Assembly (NCBI RefSeq): GCF_036699995.1
Contig: NZ_CP144906.1
Span: 4,971,001 to 5,035,000, forward strand
Reading direction: 5' to 3'
From: Clostridium beijerinckii
GTDB lineage: Bacteria; Bacillota; Clostridia; Clostridiales; Clostridiaceae
DNA length: 64,000 bases
Below the pieces are notes generated by a model that did no database searches, was not told the DNA's origin, and saw only the letters and a list, made by a program, of their open reading frames with translations. Position numbers and translations under genes: made by a program. Positions 38,284-48,217 of this stretch are shown one piece after another; the stretch's first letter is position 1, and each line of letters starts with the position of its first letter.

Positions 38284-40971
38284 TTAAATGTTATTACTAT
38301 CAAAGAATGTCATTAAATAACATATTTCATCATCTGAAACACTAATTGAATACTTTGTATTTATAGGTGCACATGCATTTTTCACAATTTTATATAGATT
38401 AAAATTATTTTTTATATAATCCTTTTTCCCTTCAAATTCTAAGGTAATTTTACCTTCCTTATATCTATCTATTACACACGCCATATGAAGTGTTATTCCA
38501 ATTAGAATATTAATCTTTATATTAACCTTTAATTCTTCAGTAACAGTTCTATTGAATTTCTTTATGCTCTTTAGTACCATTATTCCATCAACATTTTTTA
38601 AATCACGCTCTAAAGTTTCCTCCATTTTTATATATGTTTCTTCTGCATCAATAAGGTTTTGTATATCCTTAGCACAATCTCCATCTATAATATCATCTAG
38701 CGAAAACTGCGGACTATTTACATATAATTCAAAAGGTCCGACAAAACAAATAATTTCGTATTTATTCCTTAATTTTTCTATTCTTTCATATACATTTTCT
38801 TTGCCTATAAAATTTATAGGCACAATTTCTATTACATTTTTATCAAAAGTTAGATTTCGTTCCAATATTCCCTTAATAGTCTTAGCTCCACCTTCACCAG
38901 TTGTACACACTGTTACTATTGCTAATCTTTTATCTTTCTCGTTTTCCTTATAATCTATATCTGCAACATTATCATCATATAAACTATTAACATCTAGTGT
39001 TTCTCTATATATTTCGTCCAAAGAATATCCCATCATAGATTTTCTTGTTGCTTCTAATGCATGCAAAGTGCTGACTAATGGTATGGTTCTAGTTTTTATA
39101 TTAGATATATTTTCTACTTCTTTTCCAAAAGTCGTAAGTGATCCCATATCTACTAAAAATAATATATCCGATTTAATTTTTTGTTCTCTAATATATTCTA
39201 TAGTTTTCTCTAATATATTCTCAGGTTTTTCTTCTATGGGTGCATTAATACCCGCAGTATTTTCTGTTCCAAGCAGACTATTAACTGCCTCAGCCATTGA
39301 TGTCGCAGTACTAATACCGTGGGCAATTATTATTATCTTTACATCATTTTGTATATATCTTACGTTTCTATAATTATAACTTAAGAACATAGCTATAAAT
39401 CCGGCTTCATCAATTGGCATACTTATATCAATTGATCTCTCTATCATCTTCAAAGCATCTAAAGCCACACTAAATTCTTTTTTATTTTCTTCTCTAATAC
39501 TACTTAATTTAGGATTAACAATTTTTTTATTTCTCCTTATTCTATCTATTGAATTACTAATATGAACTGCTAACCCATAACTTATTTTTTTGTCTAGCTT
39601 TATTCCCAGTTCTTCTTCGCAGAATAAAATAATCTCCTCGATTATATCCATAACATCTTTCTCTACGATGTTTTTTATATTGGTCATATCAACTTTAGTA
39701 CTAAAATCGTTAATATATTTTTTAAAATAATCTTCAATATCTTTTTCTATTTCTTCCTCTAGATGTTCTCCTTTTATTCCCTTTGCTTTAAGTTCATTTG
39801 TCCTTAAATCTAACATCTCATAGATATTGCTATCATTAGTACCTTCTTCAAATATCTCCCTATCTTCATCCTTATCAAATATTAGATATCTCTTATTTAT
39901 ATCAATCAATTTGTTCCATAACTGTCTATGTTCTATCTCTTTATATAAACCTTCCCTTATATATAGCGGTAAATCTATACTATTTATCTTTATTACATCT
40001 TTTCTATTCGACAGAAAATCAGCATATGCTTTAGCACAAGCTAATTGTATATCAGATCTTAACTGCCCTACATTGTTCTCACAGTTATATGATAAAAAAG
40101 CTTTTATTGAGTTTACTGACACCTTAATACTTTTTCCAAGTCTTCCTGACTCTTCAATCATAAATTGTTTTATTAGATTGAATCGTTCTTCCATTCCTCT
40201 ATTCTTTAATGATGGTATTGTTATAACCATAGGAATTCTTCGAGTAAATGTTTTTAGCAATGTAGTATTTGGATCCTCTGTAGTAGCCGTTATTATAAGA
40301 ACACTTGCACTTCTTTCACTTTCTGTTTCTCCAAGCCTTCTATATACCCCTCTATCCATAAATGTAAAGAACATCTCCTGCCCTTCTGCAGGCAATCTAT
40401 GAACCTCATCAAGAAATAAAATTCCTCCATTAGCTTTCTCTAGCAAACCGACCTTGTCAAAATCCGCCCCTGTATAAGAACCTTTTTTTACTCCGAATAA
40501 TTGCCCAAGTAATAACTGAGGATTATTTGCATAATCTGCACAATTAAATGTTATAAAAGGACTATCTTTAGATTTCACATTCATTTCAATGGCATATTTA
40601 TAGATTAGTCCTGCAAAAGTCGATTTACCAACTCCTGTTTCCCCAAGTAATAATATATTCATTCCATTTGGTGGATACAATATTGCGGCTTTTGCTTGCT
40701 CTACTGCTGAATATAGACTAGGGTTAGCTTCCGAAAACTTATTTATGACTGATAAATTTGAGGTAACGTTTTCCTCATCTATTGCAATAAATAGTGTCGG
40801 CTTCCCCTTTATCTTTATTGCCTTCCCATCACTTACTAATTTATTCAAATCATTACTTACATTTGCTCTGCTAAGGTTTAACTCCTCCGCAATTTCTAAT
40901 GCAGAAATTCCATTTGGAAACAAATCTTTTATTTCTCTTAACTTTGCAAGAATTAATTCAATTCTTTTCAT
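38284..40971 (-). CDS. celR: Sigma-54-dependent PTS activator (LevR/CelR type) with AAA+, PRD and EIIA-like domains
   Basis: From the N-terminus: a winged helix (about residues 1-70), a sigma-54 AAA+ domain with Walker A GETGVGKST, the sigma-54 contact loop GSYTGAD and Walker B GGILFLDEVHR, then PTS regulation domain 1, an EIIA-Man-like domain with HGISTATSMAEAV, and a C-terminal PRD2. PTS phosphorylation of PRD and EIIA histidines sets activity. It should activate the adjacent sigma-54 PTS promoter. I place the start at 40971 (895 residues), where GGGGGG lies 9 nt upstream; an in-frame ATG 13 codons earlier lacks a site. Confidence 0.93.
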   Translation of the reverse strand: MKRIELILAKLREIKDLFPNGISALEIAEELNLSRANVSNDLNKLVSDGKAIKIKGKPTLFIAIDEENVTSNLSVINKFSEANPSLYSAVEQAKAAILYPPNGMNILLLGETGVGKSTFAGLIYKYAIEMNVKSKDSPFITFNCADYANNPQLLLGQLFGVKKGSYTGADFDKVGLLEKANGGILFLDEVHRLPAEGQEMFFTFMDRGVYRRLGETESERSASVLIITATTEDPNTTLLKTFTRRIPMVITIPSLKNRGMEERFNLIKQFMIEESGRLGKSIKVSVNSIKAFLSYNCENNVGQLRSDIQLACAKAYADFLSNRKDVIKINSIDLPLYIREGLYKEIEHRQLWNKLIDINKRYLIFDKDEDREIFEEGTNDSNIYEMLDLRTNELKAKGIKGEHLEEEIEKDIEDYFKKYINDFSTKVDMTNIKNIVEKDVMDIIEEIILFCEEELGIKLDKKISYGLAVHISNSIDRIRRNKKIVNPKLSSIREENKKEFSVALDALKMIERSIDISMPIDEAGFIAMFLSYNYRNVRYIQNDVKIIIIAHGISTATSMAEAVNSLLGTENTAGINAPIEEKPENILEKTIEYIREQKIKSDILFLVDMGSLTTFGKEVENISNIKTRTIPLVSTLHALEATRKSMMGYSLDEIYRETLDVNSLYDDNVADIDYKENEKDKRLAIVTVCTTGEGGAKTIKGILERNLTFDKNVIEIVPINFIGKENVYERIEKLRNKYEIICFVGPFELYVNSPQFSLDDIIDGDCAKDIQNLIDAEETYIKMEETLERDLKNVDGIMVLKSIKKFNRTVTEELKVNIKINILIGITLHMACVIDRYKEGKITLEFEGKKDYIKNNFNLYKIVKNACAPINTKYSISVSDDEICYLMTFFDSNNI

Positions 40972-41036
40972 CTCATTAATCCCCCCTATTAACTTAAAAT
41001 ATTTTTGCATACACTACTTAACTTAAAATATATAAA

Positions 41037-41086
41037 GCGAGACTCTATACATAGTAATATAATAACATACTATTTATTAGCCTCGC
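41037..41086 (-). terminator. Probable terminator of the YhgE/Pip gene
   Basis: GCGAG-A-CT pairs with AG-C-CTCGC, with further AT-rich pairing inside, followed on the minus strand by a T-rich tail. It is 155 bp past the stop codon. Confidence 0.5.
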
Positions 41087-41241
41087 CTGCTTTATCAATG
41101 ACAATAATAATATTTGTTTGTAATAGTCCAATTACAAATTATCTTATAGCCTTTTTACTTTATTGTAAATACCTACCTTAAGCAATTAAATTAAGCTCAT
41201 ACATTTACATAAAATGAACATAATTTGATTAGCGTTTATCT

Positions 41242-43407
41242 TCACTCTCCTACTAATCCGCTTTCCCTCATCCTATTAACAAATTTTTCTGACTTCTTAT
41301 TCATCTTTTCTTTTAAAAATACAGCAATAATTATTGATATGAAAAAATATATAGATAAAATTCCAATATTGTAATATAAGGAACTCCAGATGATCCCACC
41401 CTCTGCCTCTCTCATTCCTCCTATTGCATATGTAAAAGGAAGCATTGGACTTATATTTTGAAAAAATTTAGGCGTAAGCTGTATTGGGAAAGTTCCTCCT
41501 GATGCTGAAACCTGAAGTACCATTATAATTAAAGCTAAAGCTTTACCCACATTCCCAAATACTGATACCAAGGTGTATATAATCATTATAAAAATTATAC
41601 TTACATACATAGAAAATATTAAAAGTATTACTGGACTTACAGAATAAGTTTTAATAAAAAATAAATTTCCTAAAACAATTATAATAGCTTGGAGTAGTGA
41701 AAGCGTTCCAAGAGTTAGGAACCTGCCAAAAAACATTTTTGTAGTTCCTAAATTCTTAACATCATCTAGCGGCTCTACATGGACAGATAGTATAGAAAGT
41801 AATGTAAATCCACCTACCCATATAGCAAGAGTACTATAAAATGGAGCCATAGCTGATCCATAATTAGGTATAGGAAATACCCTGTTTTGAACTGGCTCAA
41901 TTGGATTTGCCAGAAAATCACTTACATCCTTTGTATTTTTCTGTAGAAAACCTGTGAGTTCGTTGAATTTTTCATCATTACTCAAACTTTTAAATTTTTC
42001 AACATTACTGTGAATAGTCTCCTCAGTTTTTGGAAATTTATCTTTAATATTTTTAATCTGTTCTGCTCCCAAATCAGTACCAATATTAGCGTCTTTTAGC
42101 AGACTATTTATTAAAGGTATATTATTTTTTGCACTTTCTAAAAGTGTTAATGAGTTGTTTGCCATATTTGTTGTATTGTTCACAAGACTATTTATTGCTG
42201 GCGAAATAGCGCTGTCAAAATTGTTTATTGAATCATCAATAAGTTGTGATGTTTTATCTATTCCTTGTATTAGAGATTCTACTGTATCTGAAGAAATTTT
42301 ATTACCATTACTTAATGTAGTTATCAAAGAATCTAAATTTAATTTATTTTGAACCAATTGATCCCTAATATTTTGCATTTTATTTATGAAATTAGATATT
42401 GCACTACTATGTAAAATATTATTTACAGATTGAAGTATATTTATATCATTATTAACAGCAGATAGTGCATTATTCATTTTAGTTGAAGCTAATCTTAGAA
42501 TATCCTGCTGCCCCTTAACATCTGTATCAACGGAATTATTAATACTGTTAAGTGCATCTCTTGTTGCAGTAGAATTAGCCTTTACTGTAGCTAAATCTGT
42601 TCTAACATACGGAGATATATTTTTTATTGTGTCATTAACCTTAATAAAAAAGTCATTACTGGATTGAACAGCATTTTGAGCGTTGTTCAGTGAATTTGTT
42701 ATATTAGGTATATTCCCTTGAATATTTTGTATAAAGTTATTTAGATCTACTGCCCCATTATAAGCATTATTTATTCCTTCACCAATTTGAGGTAGGTTAT
42801 TATCTATGTCATTTATAATATTCATAAGTTCTTCTAGCTGAGGCTTAATTTTCTCAAGTTCAATACCATAAGCATTCATATAATTAAGCACAGTACTACT
42901 TACTTCTTCTGTAACAGAACTAGTTATTTCATTTTGTAAACTTGTTAATCCGCTTTTTGTAATTTTAGGTGCTATAGCATTAATTTTTTCGTTAACAGAA
43001 TAAATAAGTTTAGCTTTTTTAGGCTCACCACTTGCTGCAACTGAGAGAAGATTACTCGAAAAATCTTCAGGTATAGTTATACTAGCATAATACTTGCCAT
43101 ATTTTACTCCACTTTCTGCTTCATCCTCGTTAACAAAAGTCCATCCAATACTTTCATTACCTTTCAGCTTATCTATTACCTCTCTACCTATATTAATTTC
43201 TAGGTTTTGAAATTGAGCGCCTTCATCATTATTTACTACTGCTACTAAAAGTCCTTTGGTGTTTCCATATGGATCCCAAGAAGCTATTATATTAATCCAT
43301 GCATATAAAGCAGGTACGAAAAGTAACCCTACTATTATAATCATGAGAGGAATATTAGTTGTTATTTTTCTTATATCCCTTTTGTAAATTTTAAATATTG
43401 TACTCAT
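41242..43407 (-). CDS. YhgE/Pip-family membrane protein
   Basis: The 721-residue protein has an N-terminal membrane segment (about residues 22-40), a long extracytoplasmic helical region rich in Asn and Ser repeats, and about five C-terminal membrane segments resembling an ABC-2 permease. The N-terminal WDPYGNTKGLLVAVVNNDEG and central FPIPNYGSAMAPFYS are characteristic of YhgE/Pip, the family of the lactococcal phage infection protein and of ESAT-6 type VII secretion-associated EsaA relatives. No type VII genes are visible here. Function is unknown; it appears to be a single-gene unit. Confidence 0.85.
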   Translation of the reverse strand: MSTIFKIYKRDIRKITTNIPLMIIIVGLLFVPALYAWINIIASWDPYGNTKGLLVAVVNNDEGAQFQNLEINIGREVIDKLKGNESIGWTFVNEDEAESGVKYGKYYASITIPEDFSSNLLSVAASGEPKKAKLIYSVNEKINAIAPKITKSGLTSLQNEITSSVTEEVSSTVLNYMNAYGIELEKIKPQLEELMNIINDIDNNLPQIGEGINNAYNGAVDLNNFIQNIQGNIPNITNSLNNAQNAVQSSNDFFIKVNDTIKNISPYVRTDLATVKANSTATRDALNSINNSVDTDVKGQQDILRLASTKMNNALSAVNNDINILQSVNNILHSSAISNFINKMQNIRDQLVQNKLNLDSLITTLSNGNKISSDTVESLIQGIDKTSQLIDDSINNFDSAISPAINSLVNNTTNMANNSLTLLESAKNNIPLINSLLKDANIGTDLGAEQIKNIKDKFPKTEETIHSNVEKFKSLSNDEKFNELTGFLQKNTKDVSDFLANPIEPVQNRVFPIPNYGSAMAPFYSTLAIWVGGFTLLSILSVHVEPLDDVKNLGTTKMFFGRFLTLGTLSLLQAIIIVLGNLFFIKTYSVSPVILLIFSMYVSIIFIMIIYTLVSVFGNVGKALALIIMVLQVSASGGTFPIQLTPKFFQNISPMLPFTYAIGGMREAEGGIIWSSLYYNIGILSIYFFISIIIAVFLKEKMNKKSEKFVNRMRESGLVGE

Positions 43408-43570
43408 AACTTTTGCATCCCTTCCTTCTTGAACTTAATGTTAAGGCACAATTAAACAATACAAGTATAATAATGCTAAGTTTATGTTCTCCATTAAAGT
43501 ATTAAATAATTCAAAAGCACTTTTATGATTTTACTACTACAACTCAACAATAGATTCCAATCAAAAATAA

Positions 43571-43596
43571 TACTGATGAGAACTATCCCACCAGTA
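43571..43596 (-). terminator. Terminator of the diguanylate cyclase gene
   Basis: TACTGATGAG and its complement (one wobble and small mismatch) form a short hairpin, followed on the minus strand by ATTATTTTTG, 19 bp after the stop codon. Confidence 0.6.
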
Positions 43597-43614
43597 ATTT
43601 TATTATGCATATAA

Positions 43615-46023
43615 CTAATTTTCTTCAAAAATGCAATAATTATTTTTACCTTTACTTTTTGCTAAGTAGACTGCTTTATCCGCATTTATAAAGAGTTCCT
43701 TAAAACTATTACCATGCTCCGGATATTTTGCTATTCCTATGCTTCCAGAAACTTTTTGACTTAAAACTTCATCGGTATTATTACTCCTAAAACCATTCAT
43801 TAGATCTTTTGCTTTTTCAATTAATAACTCTTCCGATGTAATATTTTTAAGGAATATCACAAATTCATCTCCACCTATTCGTCCTACAATAGAATCTTCT
43901 TTGAATATCTCTGAAAACATTAGTGAAATGTCAGTTAAAACAAAATCTCCTGCTAGATGACCTAAATTATCATTTACAGCTTTAAAATTATCAAGATCTA
44001 CAACAAATAGCGCTCCACTATCGCCTTTCTTAGCACTTTTCATATATTCTTCAATCATATTTTGTACTGTTCCTTTATTATATAAGCTAGTTAAACTATC
44101 TCTTTGTGCTTTAAATAAAAGTTTTTCATTCTCTCTCTTTTCTTCATCAATATCAATAATTATCCCTATGGCCTTAAATATATCTCCATTTCCATCAAAC
44201 ATGGCAGTTATTCTTATTTTGCACCAAATATATTCATTAGTATTTTTCTTTATTCTAATTTCAGCTTCTTTATATGTATCCCCATATATAATACCATTAA
44301 GCAATTTTCCAAAATTCTTTATATCATCATTATAAATATAATCTGTTTTATATATAATCTCACTAACATTGTTTACAACTGATTTATAGCTAAACTTATT
44401 TTCCCAATTTCCAGAAAAATAAACAGTATCTTTGGGGATATTCCATTCAAAAATTGCGTCTTCTGTTTGAGACATAATTATACGATAGCGCTCCTCACTC
44501 ATTCTAAGCTCTTCTTGAGTTATTTTGGTTTTGGATTCAGTTATATTTATTACTACACTGTAGCTAAATAATTTACCATAGCTATTTTCTACTATTTGAC
44601 CGTTATCTAATAACCATACATTGACTCCATCACTCCTTTTAACCCTGTATTCTACAGTGTACTTACCATATTTACTTATTTGTTCTCTTATATCCCTCAT
44701 TACTCTTTCTCTATCAGCCTCGCAAATTAATTCAATTAATTTTTTACGCCTTTGATTTTCAGTAAATTCATCTTCTTTGTAACCTAAAATGCTTAGACAC
44801 CCACTACTTACAAAATCTAAAATATATTCTCCATTTTCTATTTTGCACGTATATACTCCTCCTGGTATATTGGATGTTAGAGATTGTAGCCTTCTATTTT
44901 TTTCTTCTATATGCTTTTTATTCTTTTCTATAGTATCCATCAATCCATTAAATGCTGTTGCTATTTCTCCGAATTCATCCTCCTTATTATATATAAATCG
45001 ATCATCCATATTACCTTGTTTTATCTTTCTAATTACCTCCAATAATTTATATATAGGCTTAGAGAAATAATTAACTATAAATAAATATGATACTGTTATT
45101 AATAGTGAAATAATTATAAAAAATGCCACAGTATTCTTTATAGTTCTCTCAGTTGGCGTCTTAAATTCTGATAATTCAATTGCACTTAATACTATCCAGC
45201 CAGTATTACTAATCCTCGAATAATATCCTATTTTTTCAGTGTTATTAATTTTATATTCGATTATTCCATTAGGTGTACTATCAAAATCTATCTTTTCCCA
45301 CTGCTCGTACAAATTATTAGGAACATTTATCTTTTTTATATTTTCTTTTATATTATTGCTAGTTCCAGCTGCAACAGCGCCATTTTGGTCCATTATCAGT
45401 ATTCTTCCAGTATCAAAAAAGCTAACATCGTTTACAAGTTTTTCAAAATAATTCATATTCATTATATTAGCTATAAAACCTTGGTATTTGCCTCCTACAA
45501 ATATAGGGCTTGCAATTATCGCACTTTTGGCTCCATCATTAAAATCTTCTCTTTCTATAATGTTTGTTACAACAACTTCGTTTTGCTTAAGCTTCTCAAC
45601 TTCATTATTAGGAATCATAGCCTTCTTATTTATGAACTCACTATTATCACATGCAATAATTACACCCTCCTTGTCAACAAGTACCTCTCTACTTAAAAAA
45701 AATTCTTCTTGCATTCTACCAGCCAAGATTTCATTTAAAACTTGTATATCATGCCTTTTATCTTCTAAATCTTCTTTATTATTTAATGCAGTTAATATTT
45801 TTTTTACTATTGGTATATTGGTATCATTATTAAGATTACTAATATTCTCATCAAAAAAAGCTTTTAAGTGTATAGATTGATCCTTAGAAAAAGTTTCTAC
45901 ATTCTGCTTAGTTAATTCTAAGTTTCTAGTATTAAAATTTGAAATACATATGCTTGTCGAAATAATTGCAGGAATTATTCCCCATAATATAGATAAAACT
46001 ATAAACTTTCTTCTTATATTCAT
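43615..46023 (-). CDS. Membrane diguanylate cyclase with Cache, HAMP, two PAS and GGDEF domains
   Basis: The 802-residue protein begins with a membrane segment, a dCache-like extracellular sensor (about residues 30-285), a second membrane segment (about 300-320) and HAMP. Two PAS domains (about 385-510 and 515-635) and a C-terminal GGDEF domain follow. The catalytic GRIGGDEF motif is intact, so it should make cyclic di-GMP. The RxxD inhibitory site is replaced by KEDS, suggesting no product inhibition. The ATG has GAGGTGAA upstream. Its gene is monocistronic and its signal unknown. Confidence 0.92.
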   Translation of the reverse strand: MNIRRKFIVLSILWGIIPAIISTSICISNFNTRNLELTKQNVETFSKDQSIHLKAFFDENISNLNNDTNIPIVKKILTALNNKEDLEDKRHDIQVLNEILAGRMQEEFFLSREVLVDKEGVIIACDNSEFINKKAMIPNNEVEKLKQNEVVVTNIIEREDFNDGAKSAIIASPIFVGGKYQGFIANIMNMNYFEKLVNDVSFFDTGRILIMDQNGAVAAGTSNNIKENIKKINVPNNLYEQWEKIDFDSTPNGIIEYKINNTEKIGYYSRISNTGWIVLSAIELSEFKTPTERTIKNTVAFFIIISLLITVSYLFIVNYFSKPIYKLLEVIRKIKQGNMDDRFIYNKEDEFGEIATAFNGLMDTIEKNKKHIEEKNRRLQSLTSNIPGGVYTCKIENGEYILDFVSSGCLSILGYKEDEFTENQRRKKLIELICEADRERVMRDIREQISKYGKYTVEYRVKRSDGVNVWLLDNGQIVENSYGKLFSYSVVINITESKTKITQEELRMSEERYRIIMSQTEDAIFEWNIPKDTVYFSGNWENKFSYKSVVNNVSEIIYKTDYIYNDDIKNFGKLLNGIIYGDTYKEAEIRIKKNTNEYIWCKIRITAMFDGNGDIFKAIGIIIDIDEEKRENEKLLFKAQRDSLTSLYNKGTVQNMIEEYMKSAKKGDSGALFVVDLDNFKAVNDNLGHLAGDFVLTDISLMFSEIFKEDSIVGRIGGDEFVIFLKNITSEELLIEKAKDLMNGFRSNNTDEVLSQKVSGSIGIAKYPEHGNSFKELFINADKAVYLAKSKGKNNYCIFEEN

Positions 46024-46438
46024 CTTTCACCTCATTAATATATCATTAATAGACAAATTATATATTAATTTTATCAGATTTTATAATTATTTTATACATA
46101 TTATATTAATTATTGTGTTTTTTTGTAGTTATAAACAAATTAATATCAATATTTCATTCTTCTTTATCATTTAATCATTATTTCGAAACGTTCTATATCA
46201 GAATTTTGCAACTTAGACTATTGTTCTATAGCAAAAAAAATACACACCTCATATTTCATGATTAGAGATTTTGGTTTCAATAAAACCTTAAGCACAATAA
46301 AAGTTTATGTGCCTTATTCCTAACCACTCAGTATGAGTTGTGCATTTCATATATTTGAACTTTAAAATATATTATTGTCTTTTATTCTACGATTACACCA
46401 GTATTATTCATTTTTTTATTAATACAAATATATAATCA
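46024..46438. other. Intergenic region with weak hairpins
   Basis: This 415-bp AT-rich stretch separates the diguanylate cyclase start from the end of the small DMT-associated gene. AAGGCACA and TGTGCTT (about 46289-46314) and GGTTTTATTGAAACC (about 46274-46289) form short hairpins that may terminate the upstream minus-strand operon. No open frame of interest is seen. Confidence 0.45.
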
Positions 46439-46705
46439 TTAGTCTCTAATATATTTATTAATTGTAGCTGCTCCTTCTTCATTTGCATGATAATAAACTC
46501 TTAAATTGCCTGCCTCATCCATATCAAACCTTGTTTCTTCTAAAAGTCCATTAGCTTCTGCTGTCATTAGAGCTGAAATTACAGCATCTCTTTTAAGGGC
46601 CTTAAATTTACCATACTCACCTTTTAGAGCTTCAATAACGTCTTCTGCACAAGCTTCAGGTACTTTCGTAAAGTATTTTAAAATAGCATAATTAAGTGGT
46701 TTCAT
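46439..46705 (-). CDS. Small conserved-looking protein (88 aa), possible winged helix
   Basis: I do not recognise this gene as a named family. The 88 residues read as helices followed by an amphipathic strand pair (AVISALMTAEANGLLEETRF and LRVYYHAN), like a small winged-helix DNA-binding or protein-contact domain. AAAGGAGG lies just upstream, inside the end of the transporter gene. The ATG is 1 bp past the transporter stop, so the two are co-translated. Codon use looks richer in Ala and Glu than in neighbouring genes. A regulatory or accessory role for the transporter is inference. Confidence 0.65.
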   Translation of the reverse strand: MKPLNYAILKYFTKVPEACAEDVIEALKGEYGKFKALKRDAVISALMTAEANGLLEETRFDMDEAGNLRVYYHANEEGAATINKYIRD

Positions 46706-46706
46706 A

Positions 46707-47804
46707 CTATCTTACCTCCTTTTTTCTGAATAAATCAAGCGGATTCATTGCAATTACTAATATACCAACTATCATTAGTACTGCTGCTCCCCAAGCGATT
46801 GGAGGTAGAGACCATCCATCTATTCCAAAGATTACACCAAGTAATATCCAACAGCAAAATGGTCCCCAGAATGAATATGTACCATTACAAGCCATACCAA
46901 GTGCAGCACCACACATACTATTGCCTTTATACCATGTCATAAATGAAATAAATGCACAAAGGCCACTTGCAGCAAACCAAATCATAGCAGAACCACTTGT
47001 AAATGCTTGAGCCACAAGCCCTGCTGAAATATTAACTCCACCTGCTATCATCCCTAAAATAGGAATGAATATAATTAAATTTGAAAGACCTGCTGTTGCC
47101 TGACGAATGGTAATACCTATCTCTGAATCAATCATAGATGTACCATAGCCAGCTACACAACCTTCAAAGCCCCATCCAAGAGCCGCGATGAAAGCAATGC
47201 AAATACCTAATAGCATACCTTTTGGTGCATCCCCTGTAATACCTGTACTTCCAATCATAAAGCTTGCACAAACACAGATAGCAATACCCAATATCATACG
47301 TTTATTTAATTCCTGCTTGAATAAAATTCTACCTAAAATAGCACCAATAGCTGGACAAAGGGCAGTAATAGGAATAACTATTGACCCTGCCATCTGAAGC
47401 CCAATAACATAAGCCGTGCTAGCAATAGGTCCTCCTATAAGAGCTGCTAACATCATTACACGACCTGGGGTAGTATTAACACATCTTAAGAAATCTCCAA
47501 ACTTACCTTTAATAATTGCATAAATCACTGCCCATACAGCGCTGCAAACATCATTTACTGCACTTCCAAGTGCCCCTAATAAATACGTAATAACAAAAGC
47601 TGATAAACCAGCTGAATTTACTCCTGTCCAATCTCCCCAAACTCCTTTAGTCATACCCAAAGTTAGAAATGCTGAGTAAAATCCATACATGAGACCTGAA
47701 AATAAAGCTATTGTAATACCCTTTTTAAAAAATTGTGCCGATAATTTCCTTTTTGCAATAACCGCAGCTTCATTAACTGTGGTATTTTCTATAATATTTT
47801 GCAT
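46707..47804 (-). CDS. DMT/EamA-type ten-segment transporter, candidate choline importer
   Basis: The 365-residue protein has about ten membrane segments with two internal halves (AALIGGPIASTAYVIGLQMAGS and CAALGMACNGTYSFWGP mark the start of the helices near each half), the DMT superfamily layout. I place the start at the ATG at 47804 behind GGGGGAG; a TTG one codon earlier is less likely. LicB choline permeases are DMT proteins, and this gene shares a promoter-proximal palindrome with the licA-like gene 6 kb away. I therefore infer choline or a related amine as substrate. Sequence alone proves only a DMT-type carrier. Confidence 0.75.
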   Translation of the reverse strand: MQNIIENTTVNEAAVIAKRKLSAQFFKKGITIALFSGLMYGFYSAFLTLGMTKGVWGDWTGVNSAGLSAFVITYLLGALGSAVNDVCSAVWAVIYAIIKGKFGDFLRCVNTTPGRVMMLAALIGGPIASTAYVIGLQMAGSIVIPITALCPAIGAILGRILFKQELNKRMILGIAICVCASFMIGSTGITGDAPKGMLLGICIAFIAALGWGFEGCVAGYGTSMIDSEIGITIRQATAGLSNLIIFIPILGMIAGGVNISAGLVAQAFTSGSAMIWFAASGLCAFISFMTWYKGNSMCGAALGMACNGTYSFWGPFCCWILLGVIFGIDGWSLPPIAWGAAVLMIVGILVIAMNPLDLFRKKEVR

Positions 47805-47952
47805 CAAAAATCTCCCCCTTAAATATAACTTCTTATTCGTATAATTTTAGCGTTTTCTACCTTATAATAATCTTCTTAAACTAAATTATTTCTTAATACT
47901 ATATAATAAACAAAATGAATATATATTAAACTTATTTACGCTTTAATTTCAA

Positions 47953-47967
47953 GTTCATTTTGTGAAC
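47953..47967. promoter_or_regulatory. GTTC-N7-GAAC palindrome at the DMT transporter promoter
   Basis: On the minus strand the site reads GTTCACAAAATGAAC and starts 6 bp after the -10 element, at the expected transcription start. The same GTTC-N7-GAAC pattern lies at the same place in the licA-fusion promoter (54292-54306). Extra TGAAC half-sites lie at 47985-47989, 47992-47996 and 48007-48010. Confidence 0.6.
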
Positions 47968-47973
47968 AAAGTT

Positions 47974-48002
47974 ATATTATCATTGTTCATCGTTCAAATC
48001 AA
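47974..48002 (-). promoter_or_regulatory. Predicted sigma-A promoter of the DMT transporter operon
   Basis: On the minus strand TTGATT (48002-47997) and TAATAT (47979-47974) are 17 bp apart. The start would lie near 47967, giving a ~160-nt leader. A cre-like sequence, TTGAAAGCGCTATAT (48097-48111, one mismatch to the consensus), lies further upstream. The rest of the 413-bp gap shows nothing else. Confidence 0.55.
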
Positions 48003-48217
48003 TATGTTCACACAAAAAATATTATAAATTCTCATAAAAAGATTCAAACTAATTTATTCTCATTCATATTTAAGGGATTAATGAAAAATCATGCCTTTGA
48101 AAGCGCTATATCTTTAACATTTTACATGTCAATCCCCAACAGCACTCACAAACGCATGATTCTAACTTAAGAGTTATCTAATAAATAATATCCTATTAAT
48201 GCCTTATTCAATTCTAA

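Noticed and set aside
39827..40402. A 191-codon frame antisense to the sigma-54 activator gene
   Set aside because: It is a shadow of the AAA+ domain coding sequence, with no signature or ribosome-binding site.
46190..46204. GTTCTATATCAGAAT as a further GTTC-N7-GAAC site
   Set aside because: The second half-site is imperfect, and no promoter in the right place precedes it.
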